DNA of 39,458 nt, from NCBI RefSeq assembly GCF_001440415.1, contig NZ_LLYA01000182.1, forward strand, positions 1 through 39,458, given 5' to 3'. Shown piece by piece: positions 8,577-15,976 of this stretch. This stretch comes from Bradyrhizobium retamae. Lineage in GTDB: Bacteria; Pseudomonadota; Alphaproteobacteria; Rhizobiales; Xanthobacteraceae. Numbering within the stretch: the first letter of the stretch is position 1; each line of letters starts with the position of its first letter. The translations under genes were made by a program, and so were the position numbers. Under the pieces are notes generated by a model. That model searched no databases and was not told the origin of the DNA. It worked only from the letters and a program-made list of their open reading frames with translations.

Positions 8577-9326
8577 CTAGCGTACCGCCGCGGCGCTTGC
8601 CGTGCCGGACCTCGCCGCGCTTGCCTCTCCAGGTTGCCGCGGCCTCTGCGGCCCCGAAGCTGGTACGGATCGGCCGAAGACGACAGCGTCGATCTCGCTT
8701 ATCACCTTCTGCTGCATGATCTGGTTCTTTTCGATGGACATGTGCCCGACGCCAGGCACGTTCTGCACGTTCACATTCTCGAGCTTGCCCTGGAATTGTC
8801 CGGTTTTCTGAACCGGCGTGCCGGCGCCGTTGGCTATGTAGAAGTTTATATAGCGTCCCACGCGTCCCGAGAGGCTGGTGCGGAAGACCGAATCCAGGCC
8901 GATGGCGAGCTTAACGGGAGCGCCAAGCTGATCCAGCTTGGCGACCATGTCGGGAAGCGCGGTCGCGCCCGAGGAATGCCCGACCAGAATGATCGTCTTG
9001 ATCCTGCCACTCTTGTATCCGGCGGCGGCTTCGTCGGCGAGCGACGACCAGGAGGCAAAGTTCGCGACAGTGACCGGGATGCCCTGCGCTCGCAGCTTTA
9101 CCGCAATGTCATCGAGCCCCAGAGAAAAGATATTGAGCACGCCGCGGAGCAGATACACGTGAGCAGTCGAGGCTGCCGGTGCGGAACTCCTTGCCTGTGC
9201 AGGGCTTCCGCCGATCGCCAGGAGCAGCAAGACTGCGATAGCCATCGCGTGCAGTCGACGCAACGATGCCCGGCAGGGAAACGATAACCAGCCGACAGTT
9301 CCGATATCGCCGCGATATGGCTTCAT
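8577..9326 (-). CDS. Secreted alpha/beta hydrolase-like protein, paralogue of its neighbour
   Basis: A 249-residue exported protein. A GAGGAG site 4 nt before the ATG at 9326 supports the long start, which puts 27 residues ahead of the hydrophobic signal core MAIAVLLLLAIGG (ATG at 9245 is the alternative). The mature part shares order and motifs with the downstream neighbour: HVYLLRGVLNIFSLGLDDIA against RVYLFRGALGPIFSRGMDRL, the elbow GHSSG (serine near 118), GRYINFYIANG against ERYINIFLSD, and GHMSIEKN against THINIDK. The C-terminus is a short Ala/Pro/Arg-rich tail instead of LysM. The pair looks like an old tandem duplication. Periplasmic hydrolase activity is inferred; the substrate is unknown. 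Confidence 0.72.
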   Translation of the reverse strand: MKPYRGDIGTVGWLSFPCRASLRRLHAMAIAVLLLLAIGGSPAQARSSAPAASTAHVYLLRGVLNIFSLGLDDIAVKLRAQGIPVTVANFASWSSLADEAAAGYKSGRIKTIILVGHSSGATALPDMVAKLDQLGAPVKLAIGLDSVFRTSLSGRVGRYINFYIANGAGTPVQKTGQFQGKLENVNVQNVPGVGHMSIEKNQIMQQKVISEIDAVVFGRSVPASGPQRPRQPGEASAARSGTASAAAVR

Positions 9327-9770
9327 TGCGCTCCTCGAAGGGCTGCGAAGTGCTTCGCCGAGCGACCGTAGCGCCCGCGCGCTCGGAACTGCAATAAACG
9401 TGGCGTGAGCGGCCGCAATTTACCAATCCGACGTGTCTCCGCCGCAACACCAGTTCCAAATCCTCGATGATTTTCGCCAAAGCACCCGGAGCAGAACGTA
9501 ATCGTGCCCGGGGCGATAAGGCCGCGAATTCCTGGTCGTGCGGACTCAAGAGGCCGATTTCATTCAATCGCGCACAAATCACCATTGCGATGGTCCGACC
9601 AAGGTCTCGACCAGCAGGTGCCGCGTCGAGTGGTGTGCACGTGATGGTGCGGTCGCGGTACCGAAGCGCAACAGACGATCACAATCAGATGTCAAAAGCA
9701 GAAATTGAAATGAGGGAACCCACCAGACTCAGTTAGATTCAATGCAGCTTGAATTTGGCAGGGGGCACCA
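9327..9770. other. Gene-poor intergenic region
   Basis: The 444 bp between the hydrolase pair and the small DUF6894-like gene hold only overlapping open frames with unlikely composition and no ribosome-binding site. No RNA gene or clear repeat was seen. Promoters for the two flanking, divergently oriented genes should lie here. Confidence 0.5.
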
Positions 9771-9995
9771 ATGCCATACTTCAATTTTGATCTCGTCATC
9801 GGCGCGGAGTTCAAAAACCAGGGCGGCATGTATCTCGAAAACACAGAAAACGCGATCGATAAGGCAGAAAGCCTTGCGAGCGAGCTTTGCATCGTTCGCC
9901 CCGAGCTGTGTTCCGCCGGATGTGCTGTGCGTGTCACCGACGGAGACAGTAACGAGCTCTACCGCACTCCAGTCGAACTTGTCGGCCGTGGATGA
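9771..9995 (+). CDS. DUF6894-like small protein
   Basis: A 74-residue protein. It has the layout of the small DUF6894 family common in Rhizobiales: a MPYFNFDL start, a Gly-containing stretch with MYLENTENAIDKAESLASEL (equivalent to the family's EL.D..AA..EA...A.EL), and a late VTDGDSNELYRTPV strand pair. No signal peptide or membrane segment is present. The family is of unknown function. The ATG at 9771 has AGGGGG about 5 nt upstream, which supports it over other frames. It stands alone; the next gene is on the other strand. Confidence 0.65.
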   Translation: MPYFNFDLVIGAEFKNQGGMYLENTENAIDKAESLASELCIVRPELCSAGCAVRVTDGDSNELYRTPVELVGRG

Positions 9996-10053
9996 AAGCG
10001 TCCCTTGGCTCACGATGAGCGTCGTAAGCGCGAGACCGAGTTCGAAGTGTAGA

Positions 10054-10329
10054 TTACGGCAAGGGCAGTAGTTGAGTTGGGGGCGATTTCTCACCGAGGG
10101 GGCAGTTCGTTCGGCCCTTGGCGGGCGGGTTCTGCGCTGCAGATTCGTTGGAATGGTTCGGATCAGATGCCGATGACTCGGTCGTGCTAATAAACTCGGC
10201 CACGTCGGCATTCGATGACCATTTCACGTAACTAACAACTGCGAACGTAAGGGCGAACAGGGTGAAAAGCCCGACCACCACTATGGTGCCCATTCCCTGC
10301 CAATGGATATGATCGTTGAATAATGGCAT
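10054..10329 (-). CDS. Small single-pass membrane protein, unknown function
   Basis: A 91-residue protein I do not recognise. Residues of about 12-32 (GMGTIVVVGLFTLFALTFAV) form one membrane helix, followed by a polar tail rich in Ser, Asn, Glu and Pro. A GGGAGA site precedes the ATG at 10329 by about 7 nt. The stop is just downstream of a short intergenic stretch after the DUF6894-like gene on the opposite strand. No operon partner is evident. Confidence 0.5.
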   Translation of the reverse strand: MPLFNDHIHWQGMGTIVVVGLFTLFALTFAVVSYVKWSSNADVAEFISTTESSASDPNHSNESAAQNPPAKGRTNCPLGEKSPPTQLLPLP

Positions 10330-10484
10330 GGCTCGTCTCCCGAAGCCGGGTTTGCGACGGCCTTAAATCAACTCGCGATTCTCAACTGTGAACTGTCTCA
10401 CGCCTCACGCTCACTTGATGCCGAGACAGAACGCCGGACGTCTTTTGCCTGGGCTAATCCGTCGTGCAATGCGCATCACTGGTC

Positions 10485-10674
10485 TTATGGCTTGATCCCG
10501 ATCTTCTCCCTGATCGCGCCAAGCTCGGCCTCGTCCCAGATGCCGATCAGCAGAGGCGGCGATCTTTGCGTTTGGCATCGCGTGCATCTTCGGCTGCAGG
10601 GCCCCAGTCGAACAGCTCCGACTGCAGCCGCGCCACGATATCGGCGCAGGCGGAATCGGCACCGCGGTCGATCG
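10485..10674 (-). pseudogene. Remnant of a sulfatase 3' end
   Basis: This stretch is homologous to the last 70 or so codons of the intact sulfatase gene at 15977-17635. Read on the minus strand it gives DRGADSACADIVARLQSELFDW, then one extra base shifts the frame. The original frame resumes as PKMHAMPNAKIAA. A deletion of about 32 nt follows, and the exact sulfatase C-terminus (LIGIWDEAELGAIREKIGIK) and stop remain. One codon is also missing relative to the intact gene, so it descends from a diverged homologue rather than a recent copy. It begins 9 nt after the stop of the SphA-like gene on the same strand. The remaining bases 10330-10484 show no gene. Confidence 0.85.
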
Positions 10675-10682
10675 CTTCCCTG

Positions 10683-11792
10683 CTATTTCGTCGCTACGCG
10701 TCGGGTTGGTATCACAGTGCTGGTGGGCATCATCGGCGAGATCGAAAACGTCAGCCACGTATTCCAGCCGGCCGGACGATTCTCTGCGGCAAACTCACCG
10801 TATCCTTTCAGGCTCAGAAAGCCCTGCAGGTCGCCCACGGGAAACAGAAAGCCGATCTGAGGACCGACGCTGAATACTCGGGACCGGAAGCCTCCCAGGA
10901 TGGGATGCGCACCGAAATCATCTGTGACCTGCTGATAAGCATAACCCACCAGGCCAACGAAAAGCTGCTTGGATAGAAACTGAGAAGCTCCCCAATCCAG
11001 GTGGAAGTCGATGCCATTCTGGTACTGCGTATCCTGATTCTTGAAATTGTAGGTGAACCCCGCGACAGCAGAAAACTCATGGCCGGCCTGCGGATTGAAG
11101 TAGGTGTAGCCGCCGCCGGCATCGATGGCGGCATGACCGATGCCGAGATTGGCGAGGCGCCTCGAATCGTAAGCTCCTGTGGGAATATCTCCCGTCACAT
11201 AGGTCATGAAATTGTGCACGCCGGCGTTCCACTTGAGCGTCGCCTGCGGGTAGAGGTCGCCAACCGAGGTAATTGAGTCACCGAAACTGCCCGTGCGCGT
11301 TGTCACCAGCGGACCGATTGCAGCCGTCAGCGTTCCATCAAGATTTGCACTCGATCGCCCGAACAGTCCGGTCACGCCAATGGCAAGTTGGCCGCCCAGC
11401 ACTGGCGTTGCGAATGTGTACGTGGGATTGAGCAGCACCAGATCCGCCTGCGCATTCAAGCGCAGGTTCAGGTCGACGTTCACCGTGGCGGGGATTCTGC
11501 CGACGTGGATTTCCCTGGCGGCCGCTGCATTGCCGAACGCACTTACGCTGGTGTGATAGTAGACCTCTGCCATCGACCAGCCGGGGACCTGAGGTGTCGC
11601 TGCAAGGCTGCCGAAGCGGCCGGGAAGCCAATATGAAACACCACCTTCGTCGGCGAAGACGATCGCAGACGAGAGTGACGTTATCACCATCGCTGTGGCG
11701 ACGACCGAGATTCCGAACGGCGAACGAATTCCGGATCTTGTTGTATCTCGCCGGTTGGGTTGTCCCTCTCTCCGGACATGGGCAAGCCACAT
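10683..11792 (-). CDS. SphA-like outer-membrane channel (phenol MetA-pathway family)
   Basis: A 369-residue outer-membrane protein of the family first linked to the meta-pathway of phenol breakdown and including SphA of Pseudomonas. A signal sequence occupies about residues 20-46 (ending IVFADEGG). The rest is an amphipathic beta-barrel pattern with markers such as SYWLPGRFGSLAATPQVPGWS, LNPTYTF, TYVTGDIPTGAYDSRRLANLGIG and GPQIGFLFPVGDLQGFLSLKGYGEF. The family is thought to import hydrophobic compounds. I chose the ATG at 11792 because GGGGGA lies 6 nt upstream, although the frame is open 32 codons further. It follows the DUF1254 gene on the same strand and probably belongs to the same transcription unit. 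Confidence 0.8.
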   Translation of the reverse strand: MWLAHVRREGQPNRRDTTRSGIRSPFGISVVATAMVITSLSSAIVFADEGGVSYWLPGRFGSLAATPQVPGWSMAEVYYHTSVSAFGNAAAAREIHVGRIPATVNVDLNLRLNAQADLVLLNPTYTFATPVLGGQLAIGVTGLFGRSSANLDGTLTAAIGPLVTTRTGSFGDSITSVGDLYPQATLKWNAGVHNFMTYVTGDIPTGAYDSRRLANLGIGHAAIDAGGGYTYFNPQAGHEFSAVAGFTYNFKNQDTQYQNGIDFHLDWGASQFLSKQLFVGLVGYAYQQVTDDFGAHPILGGFRSRVFSVGPQIGFLFPVGDLQGFLSLKGYGEFAAENRPAGWNTWLTFSISPMMPTSTVIPTRRVATK

Positions 11793-11851
11793 GACATTCC
11801 CCCGCTGTTTATGTGCATCTCGTGACCGGATGGGCAACGCAGCCCAAGGTT

Positions 11852-11880
11852 CATGCCGGCCCAGCGCAAGGGCCGGCATG
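11852..11880 (-). other. Intercistronic stem-loop
   Basis: CATGCCGGCCC and GGGCCGGCATG pair perfectly over 11 bp around a 7-nt loop between the DUF1254 stop and the SphA-like start. No T-run follows. It could attenuate or stabilise the message between the two genes. Confidence 0.45.
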
Positions 11881-11892
11881 AGACTCAAGTTC

Positions 11893-13323
11893 TCAGGCGT
11901 CGACTTTCCTCGCGGCAGGAACGGTCCACGTGCCGCTGATGATCGACGGGTCGGTTTCCTGCGGCCAATACATGCGCAGCATGAGGATGAAATCTCCGGC
12001 AGGCGCGGGAAGCCAGTTCGATTCCTTGTCTTTGCCTGGCGAGTCCTTCTGGATGTAGAGGTCGGTTGAGCCGTCAGGATTTTCCTTCAGGTTTTCCCGC
12101 GCGCTGATCGAGTACCGGTTGAGCGGATTGTTCACAAAGAAGTAGCCGCTGTCGTACATCGTGAGCGACCAAAATCCCTCCGCGGGAGGCAGGTGCCCCT
12201 TGGCAAACCGCATGACGTATTTGTTTGCGCCGTTGTACTTGTGGCCATCCGCGTCCTTTTGCGAGGTCGGATAGACCGCATCCTGCGGCCGGTTGGCACC
12301 AAGTCCGATCGCGGTCACCAGGGCCCGCATCAGATAGTCGGTGCCATAGATGCCAGTCTTCGTTGTGAAGGCGAAGCCATTCTCGTCCTTGATTGCCTTG
12401 TTGATCTTGAACTGAAGCATGATTCGGTCGAACGACAGTTCCGGCACGCGCTTGAGGAAGTCTGACTTCAGCTTGCTCTCGTCGAAATCCTGCCCGGGAA
12501 CGATGCCGATGCGCGCAAACTTGGTAAGCTGGGGTGCGTCCGCTGCGTACGGCGGATTGGTCTTCATGAGTTCGCACAGCAGCCTGAAGTACGATACCGC
12601 GTCCATTCGATTGACCTGTTCGCGGACAGCCGTCTTCATGTCGATCGAGGGATCTACTTTTCCTGCAGGCGGTGTGTATGGCTTGCCGTAGGCGCTGAGC
12701 GGAACGAGCTTGCACTCGTCCTGCAGCTTGTGCACGGCCGCGTAGTCCTCCGGCGTGCCCGTACAATAAATGCGGCCGAGCAGCCAGACGATGTTGGTGG
12801 GCGACTTGTACTCCTTCACGCCATCCGGCAGTTTGCCTTTCCAACCGGGTCCGGTGATTGCGTAGGTCTGTGCGCCGGTGCCGGTGGTGCGCTTGCCTGG
12901 GACCTGGAACACCGTCGTCCAGCCATCCAGCATCGGCATCAGGAAATAGCGTCCCTTCATGTCGGGGATGCTGAGGACCCACGGTTCTTTCCCGACATCA
13001 AAAAAGGAGGTCGTGTAGAGAGTGTCCGCGTTCGGCGCCGTGACATCCCTGAACGAGGCGTCGGGATATTGGCGCAGCTTGATGATGTGGCCCATCGGCG
13101 CTCGCGTGCCGACGGGTTCGGCGACATTGGTGATGATCCGGCGGGTCATCTCCATCGTCACCAACGGATAGCCAAATATGTAGGCGTCGCTCGCGAGCCA
13201 GAAATCCTCCAGGCCCTGACCAACTCCAAAAAAGGAATCTTGGGCAAAGGCTGATCGTGTTGCGGCCGCACCTGCCAGCAGTCCCATTCCGCCAAATGCG
13301 AGGGATCGACGGGTAATGTTCAT
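11893..13323 (-). CDS. DUF1254/DUF1214 domain protein with Tat signal
   Basis: A 476-residue exported protein. The N-terminus MNITRRSLAFGGMGLLAG carries a twin-arginine motif and signal core ending ATRSAFA, so it should be exported folded through the Tat route. The body matches the DUF1254 region (segments like AYIFGYPLVTMEMTRR and NADTLYTTSFFDV) followed by DUF1214 (EGFWSLTMYDSGYFFVNNPLNRYSI and a C-terminal WLPAPAGDFILMLRMYWPQ). Function is unknown; homologues often lie beside SphA-like porins and AraC regulators, as here, which hints at handling an imported hydrophobic substrate. AAGGAAA lies 7 nt before the ATG at 13323. It is followed by the SphA-like gene on the same strand. Confidence 0.85.
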   Translation of the reverse strand: MNITRRSLAFGGMGLLAGAAATRSAFAQDSFFGVGQGLEDFWLASDAYIFGYPLVTMEMTRRIITNVAEPVGTRAPMGHIIKLRQYPDASFRDVTAPNADTLYTTSFFDVGKEPWVLSIPDMKGRYFLMPMLDGWTTVFQVPGKRTTGTGAQTYAITGPGWKGKLPDGVKEYKSPTNIVWLLGRIYCTGTPEDYAAVHKLQDECKLVPLSAYGKPYTPPAGKVDPSIDMKTAVREQVNRMDAVSYFRLLCELMKTNPPYAADAPQLTKFARIGIVPGQDFDESKLKSDFLKRVPELSFDRIMLQFKINKAIKDENGFAFTTKTGIYGTDYLMRALVTAIGLGANRPQDAVYPTSQKDADGHKYNGANKYVMRFAKGHLPPAEGFWSLTMYDSGYFFVNNPLNRYSISARENLKENPDGSTDLYIQKDSPGKDKESNWLPAPAGDFILMLRMYWPQETDPSIISGTWTVPAARKVDA

Positions 13324-13475
13324 CGGATTTCCTTTCCTGAAACAAACTCAATGACGGGTAGCGATTTCACATCTGGGCTCCCTTTGCTAAGGCGTCGGCG
13401 ATTTCCTCATGACAGGGTAGTCCGGGAAGAACTGCGCTGTGCTGCGACGGCTGCGATGCCGCTAGCATTTACGGC

Positions 13476-14144
13476 TCAATAGCAAGGCGGATAGGGATAG
13501 TATCCGCACCGTGGCGCGTAGTATGGATAGGCCGCAGCTCCCGCCACGGCAGCCGCTCCGGCAACGGCAGCACCACGATAGAAGGCACCGCGCCAGGCCG
13601 TTCGGCGGGCGACACCGGCAAACGATAGCGGCGTGAACGGACGGCCAATGATGTCGATAAAGACTGATGCCGGTCCATCAGCTCCCGCAAGGTCGCCTTC
13701 GAGCACATCGACATCGAAAGTCAGCTTGTCGGCCTCGAGCTTGGGCGATTTGAGCACCACCACGGCGTCCGTCACCGATGATCCATCTTTCTTAAATCCA
13801 GACACGGTGGCGTTTGGAGGATCTTTCGCGAAGTTGTCGCTGCCGTTGCCCCAGTCCTCGACAATTCGCGCCGTAAGATCGTGACCGGCCGCGCGAACCG
13901 GTCGATCCGCAAACACGATTGCATTCGGCGAAATTCCCGTCAGCACAAGCTTTCCGTCTCTCAAGCTCGCGCCGCGCGAATTGAGGACGAAGAGGGAGGG
14001 AACGACTTCCGGCTTGGCCTGGCCGATGGATTTCTCAAGCGGCATGTGCGGCTTATGTTCGGATGCAGATTGAGCAAAAAGGTGTTGGGGGAAGGCTACC
14101 AATCCAGAGGCGCAAACTGCGATCAGAGCAGCACGAAATGTCAT
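13476..14144 (-). CDS. Secreted hypothetical protein with Tyr/Pro/Cys-rich tail
   Basis: A 222-residue exported protein I cannot place in a family. A signal sequence (MTFRAALIAVCASGLVAFPQHLFA) is followed by a polar domain of about residues 25-175 with a repeated pattern of short beta-strand-like segments (LVLTGISPNAIVFADRPVRAAG), then an Ala/Gly-rich stretch and the tail YYAPRCGYYPYPPCY with two cysteines. I chose the ATG at 14144, which has GGGAGA upstream and begins the signal peptide; the frame is open 64 codons further up. It is upstream of DUF1254 on the same strand, 152 bp away. Confidence 0.7.
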   Translation of the reverse strand: MTFRAALIAVCASGLVAFPQHLFAQSASEHKPHMPLEKSIGQAKPEVVPSLFVLNSRGASLRDGKLVLTGISPNAIVFADRPVRAAGHDLTARIVEDWGNGSDNFAKDPPNATVSGFKKDGSSVTDAVVVLKSPKLEADKLTFDVDVLEGDLAGADGPASVFIDIIGRPFTPLSFAGVARRTAWRGAFYRGAAVAGAAAVAGAAAYPYYAPRCGYYPYPPCY

Positions 14145-14351
14145 GATGGTTCTCTCCCTGGAAAGCGGATTGTTCTTATTCGGCGGACCCGCTGGCCTTT
14201 CCAAATCGGCCCGCGCACGTTGCGCGCTTTGTCGACAAAACAGTGGCTCCTTGGGAGCTTGGCAATTAAATTCAGCAGGCAGCTTCGCTAAGCATTTTGC
14301 GCCATTCAGATCGCGCGTCTTGCCATTTCGCGCCAATCCTTCGGAAATAGT

Positions 14352-14717
14352 TCAACGGTGTGATGGCGCCTGCCGATGCTTACGAGAAAGTTGCTGCCGT
14401 CTGTAAACAACGGGTTGAACTTTCATCAAACGCACGAAAGTGCGGCTGAAGCTGCTGGCGTTGGTATAACCGACTGATTTAGCGATATCCGACAGGCGCT
14501 GGCTTGAATTCACGAGCAAACGGCAAGCCATGTCCAGCCGGACCTCTGCAAGCAGTTCGCTGTGACTTGTGCCCATTCGACCGAGATGGCGCTGCAAAGT
14601 GCGCACGCTGATCTTAAGTGCGCGAGCCGTACTATCTAGAGTTGCGTCACCGTGTCGCAGCGACGCGACAATCGCCGCTCGGACCGCTTGGAGTGAAGGC
14701 AAACGGACAGCTCTCAT
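14352..14717 (-). CDS. Truncated AraC-type regulator (DNA-binding domain only)
   Basis: A 121-residue frame containing just the linker and double helix-turn-helix of an AraC regulator: LDSTARALKISVRTLQRHLGRMGTSHSELLAEVRLDMACRLL, then LSDIAKSVGYTNASSFSRTFVRLM. A full member of this type has about 330 residues with an N-terminal ligand domain. Here the frame upstream closes after about 19 codons and no sensor domain is found, so the 5' two-thirds is lost. ATG 14717 has no good ribosome-binding site. It is probably a gene remnant, though a stand-alone DNA-binding protein cannot be excluded. It is divergent from the complete AraC gene at 14937. Confidence 0.6.
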   Translation of the reverse strand: MRAVRLPSLQAVRAAIVASLRHGDATLDSTARALKISVRTLQRHLGRMGTSHSELLAEVRLDMACRLLVNSSQRLSDIAKSVGYTNASSFSRTFVRLMKVQPVVYRRQQLSRKHRQAPSHR

Positions 14718-14936
14718 CGGTTGGTGAGGCGTGAAGCCTGTGCTCCCTCCAGGAAAACAGCCGATTCTGTAAAACTAGAATCGTTTCGCGGACTAATCTG
14801 GCCATCCGCCGCCAAATTCTCGTCAACAGGAATTAGTCAGCAGTCTTGCCCCAACGTACACGACAAAGACGAAGCAGGAAAAATGGCTGCCTGCTATTCT
14901 TGCGATCGCGACAAAGTTCTGGGGGGTAAAATAATA

Positions 14937-15959
14937 ATGACCGTCATTCCTTTGACTCGTTGCCAATTCCTCATGCCTTTCGCAGAGATTCACTCCGAGA
15001 TAGGCGGACCAACTTCCGCGCTTCTGGCCAAATTTCAGCTTCCTACGTGCTTGGAAGAGAAAGCGGATCACTACGTGCCGCTGATGCCGGCCGTTCGCTT
15101 CGCGACGGCTGCCCAGGGAAAGCAAGGAATATCAGAGATTGCTTTTCGAGCGTCTCAGCGGCTGTCTTTCGACCATCTGAGCGATGGTCTGCGCGCCAGA
15201 ATCCGCCATTCGCCAACTCTATTGGTTGCTCTTCAGCAGGCGTGCAAGTGGGCACCGATCGAAGATACAAATCTCCATCTATGGCTAGAGCCATGCGGCG
15301 AGAGCTTGAAAATCTGTAGCAAGCTACTTGGAACGGAGGGCATTTCACATCTTGAGATGTCCCAATGGCTTCAGAACATATTCGTCATACACATCGTCCG
15401 TCAGTTCGCTGGAGCGAACTGGACTCCTGCAGTAATCGCGTTTGAAGCAATCTATATACCCAGCATTGAAGTTCAGTCGTATTGGCCGAACACCCGCTTC
15501 TTGTCAGGTCAAACGGCCTCATGGATCGAAGTGCCGATGCAGCTCTTGAGCTTTCCAAACCTCGCCGATGCCACCCCGTCGAATGCACCTGAGAGCGAGC
15601 CGCAGCCGTTCGGGAAGGACGTCGTCAGCGTCCTCAAGTTGAGCCTGCCTTCCTACCTTGATGAAGGTGGTCCTGCGATAGCTCAGGCGGCTGAGATGAT
15701 TGGACTGAGTGTCAGAAGTCTGCAGAGGAAGCTTTCGCTCGCGGGACTTACATATTCGGGCTTGCTCGAACAGGTCCGCTTCAACAATGCGATAAAACTC
15801 CTAAGCGATGCTGAGAATAAGATCATCGACGTAGCGTTCTCATCGGGCTACGCTGACCCCGCCCATTTTACTCGTGCTTTCCGTCGGATCGCCGGATGCA
15901 GCCCGCGAGAGTTTCGCGATAGATGGAGGCACGCTGACGTGTCCGCGCCCTCAGGGTGA
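14937..15959 (+). CDS. AraC family regulator with arabinose-binding-type ligand domain
   Basis: A 340-residue regulator of the OruR/ArgR-like AraC group. Residues 1 to about 190 form the helical ligand-binding domain of this group (FLMPFAEIHSEIGGPTSALLAKFQLP; ISEIAFRASQRLSFDHLSDGLRARIRHSPTL in the middle). The C-terminal hundred residues hold the helix-turn-helix pair (AIAQAAEMIGLSVRSLQRKLSLAGL; IIDVAFSSGYADPAHFTRAFRRIAGCSPREFRDR). The start at 14937 suits family length and has GGGGGG 10 nt upstream; ATG 14883, with AGGA 5 nt before it, would give 358 residues. It lies opposite the DUF1254/SphA genes and is a reasonable candidate for their regulator. It ends 17 nt before the convergent sulfatase gene. 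Confidence 0.85.
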   Translation: MTVIPLTRCQFLMPFAEIHSEIGGPTSALLAKFQLPTCLEEKADHYVPLMPAVRFATAAQGKQGISEIAFRASQRLSFDHLSDGLRARIRHSPTLLVALQQACKWAPIEDTNLHLWLEPCGESLKICSKLLGTEGISHLEMSQWLQNIFVIHIVRQFAGANWTPAVIAFEAIYIPSIEVQSYWPNTRFLSGQTASWIEVPMQLLSFPNLADATPSNAPESEPQPFGKDVVSVLKLSLPSYLDEGGPAIAQAAEMIGLSVRSLQRKLSLAGLTYSGLLEQVRFNNAIKLLSDAENKIIDVAFSSGYADPAHFTRAFRRIAGCSPREFRDRWRHADVSAPSG

Positions 15960-15976
15960 TAGAGACCGCTTTCTTC

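Noticed and set aside
9109..9585. A 158-codon minus-strand frame
   Set aside because: It overlaps the secreted hydrolase start and its signal peptide in another frame and lacks any motif or ribosome-binding site.
12074..12982. A 302-codon minus-strand frame inside the DUF1254 gene
   Set aside because: It is the same strand in another reading frame. The translation is Arg/Gln/His-rich without motifs, whereas the DUF1254 frame carries the Tat signal and conserved domains.
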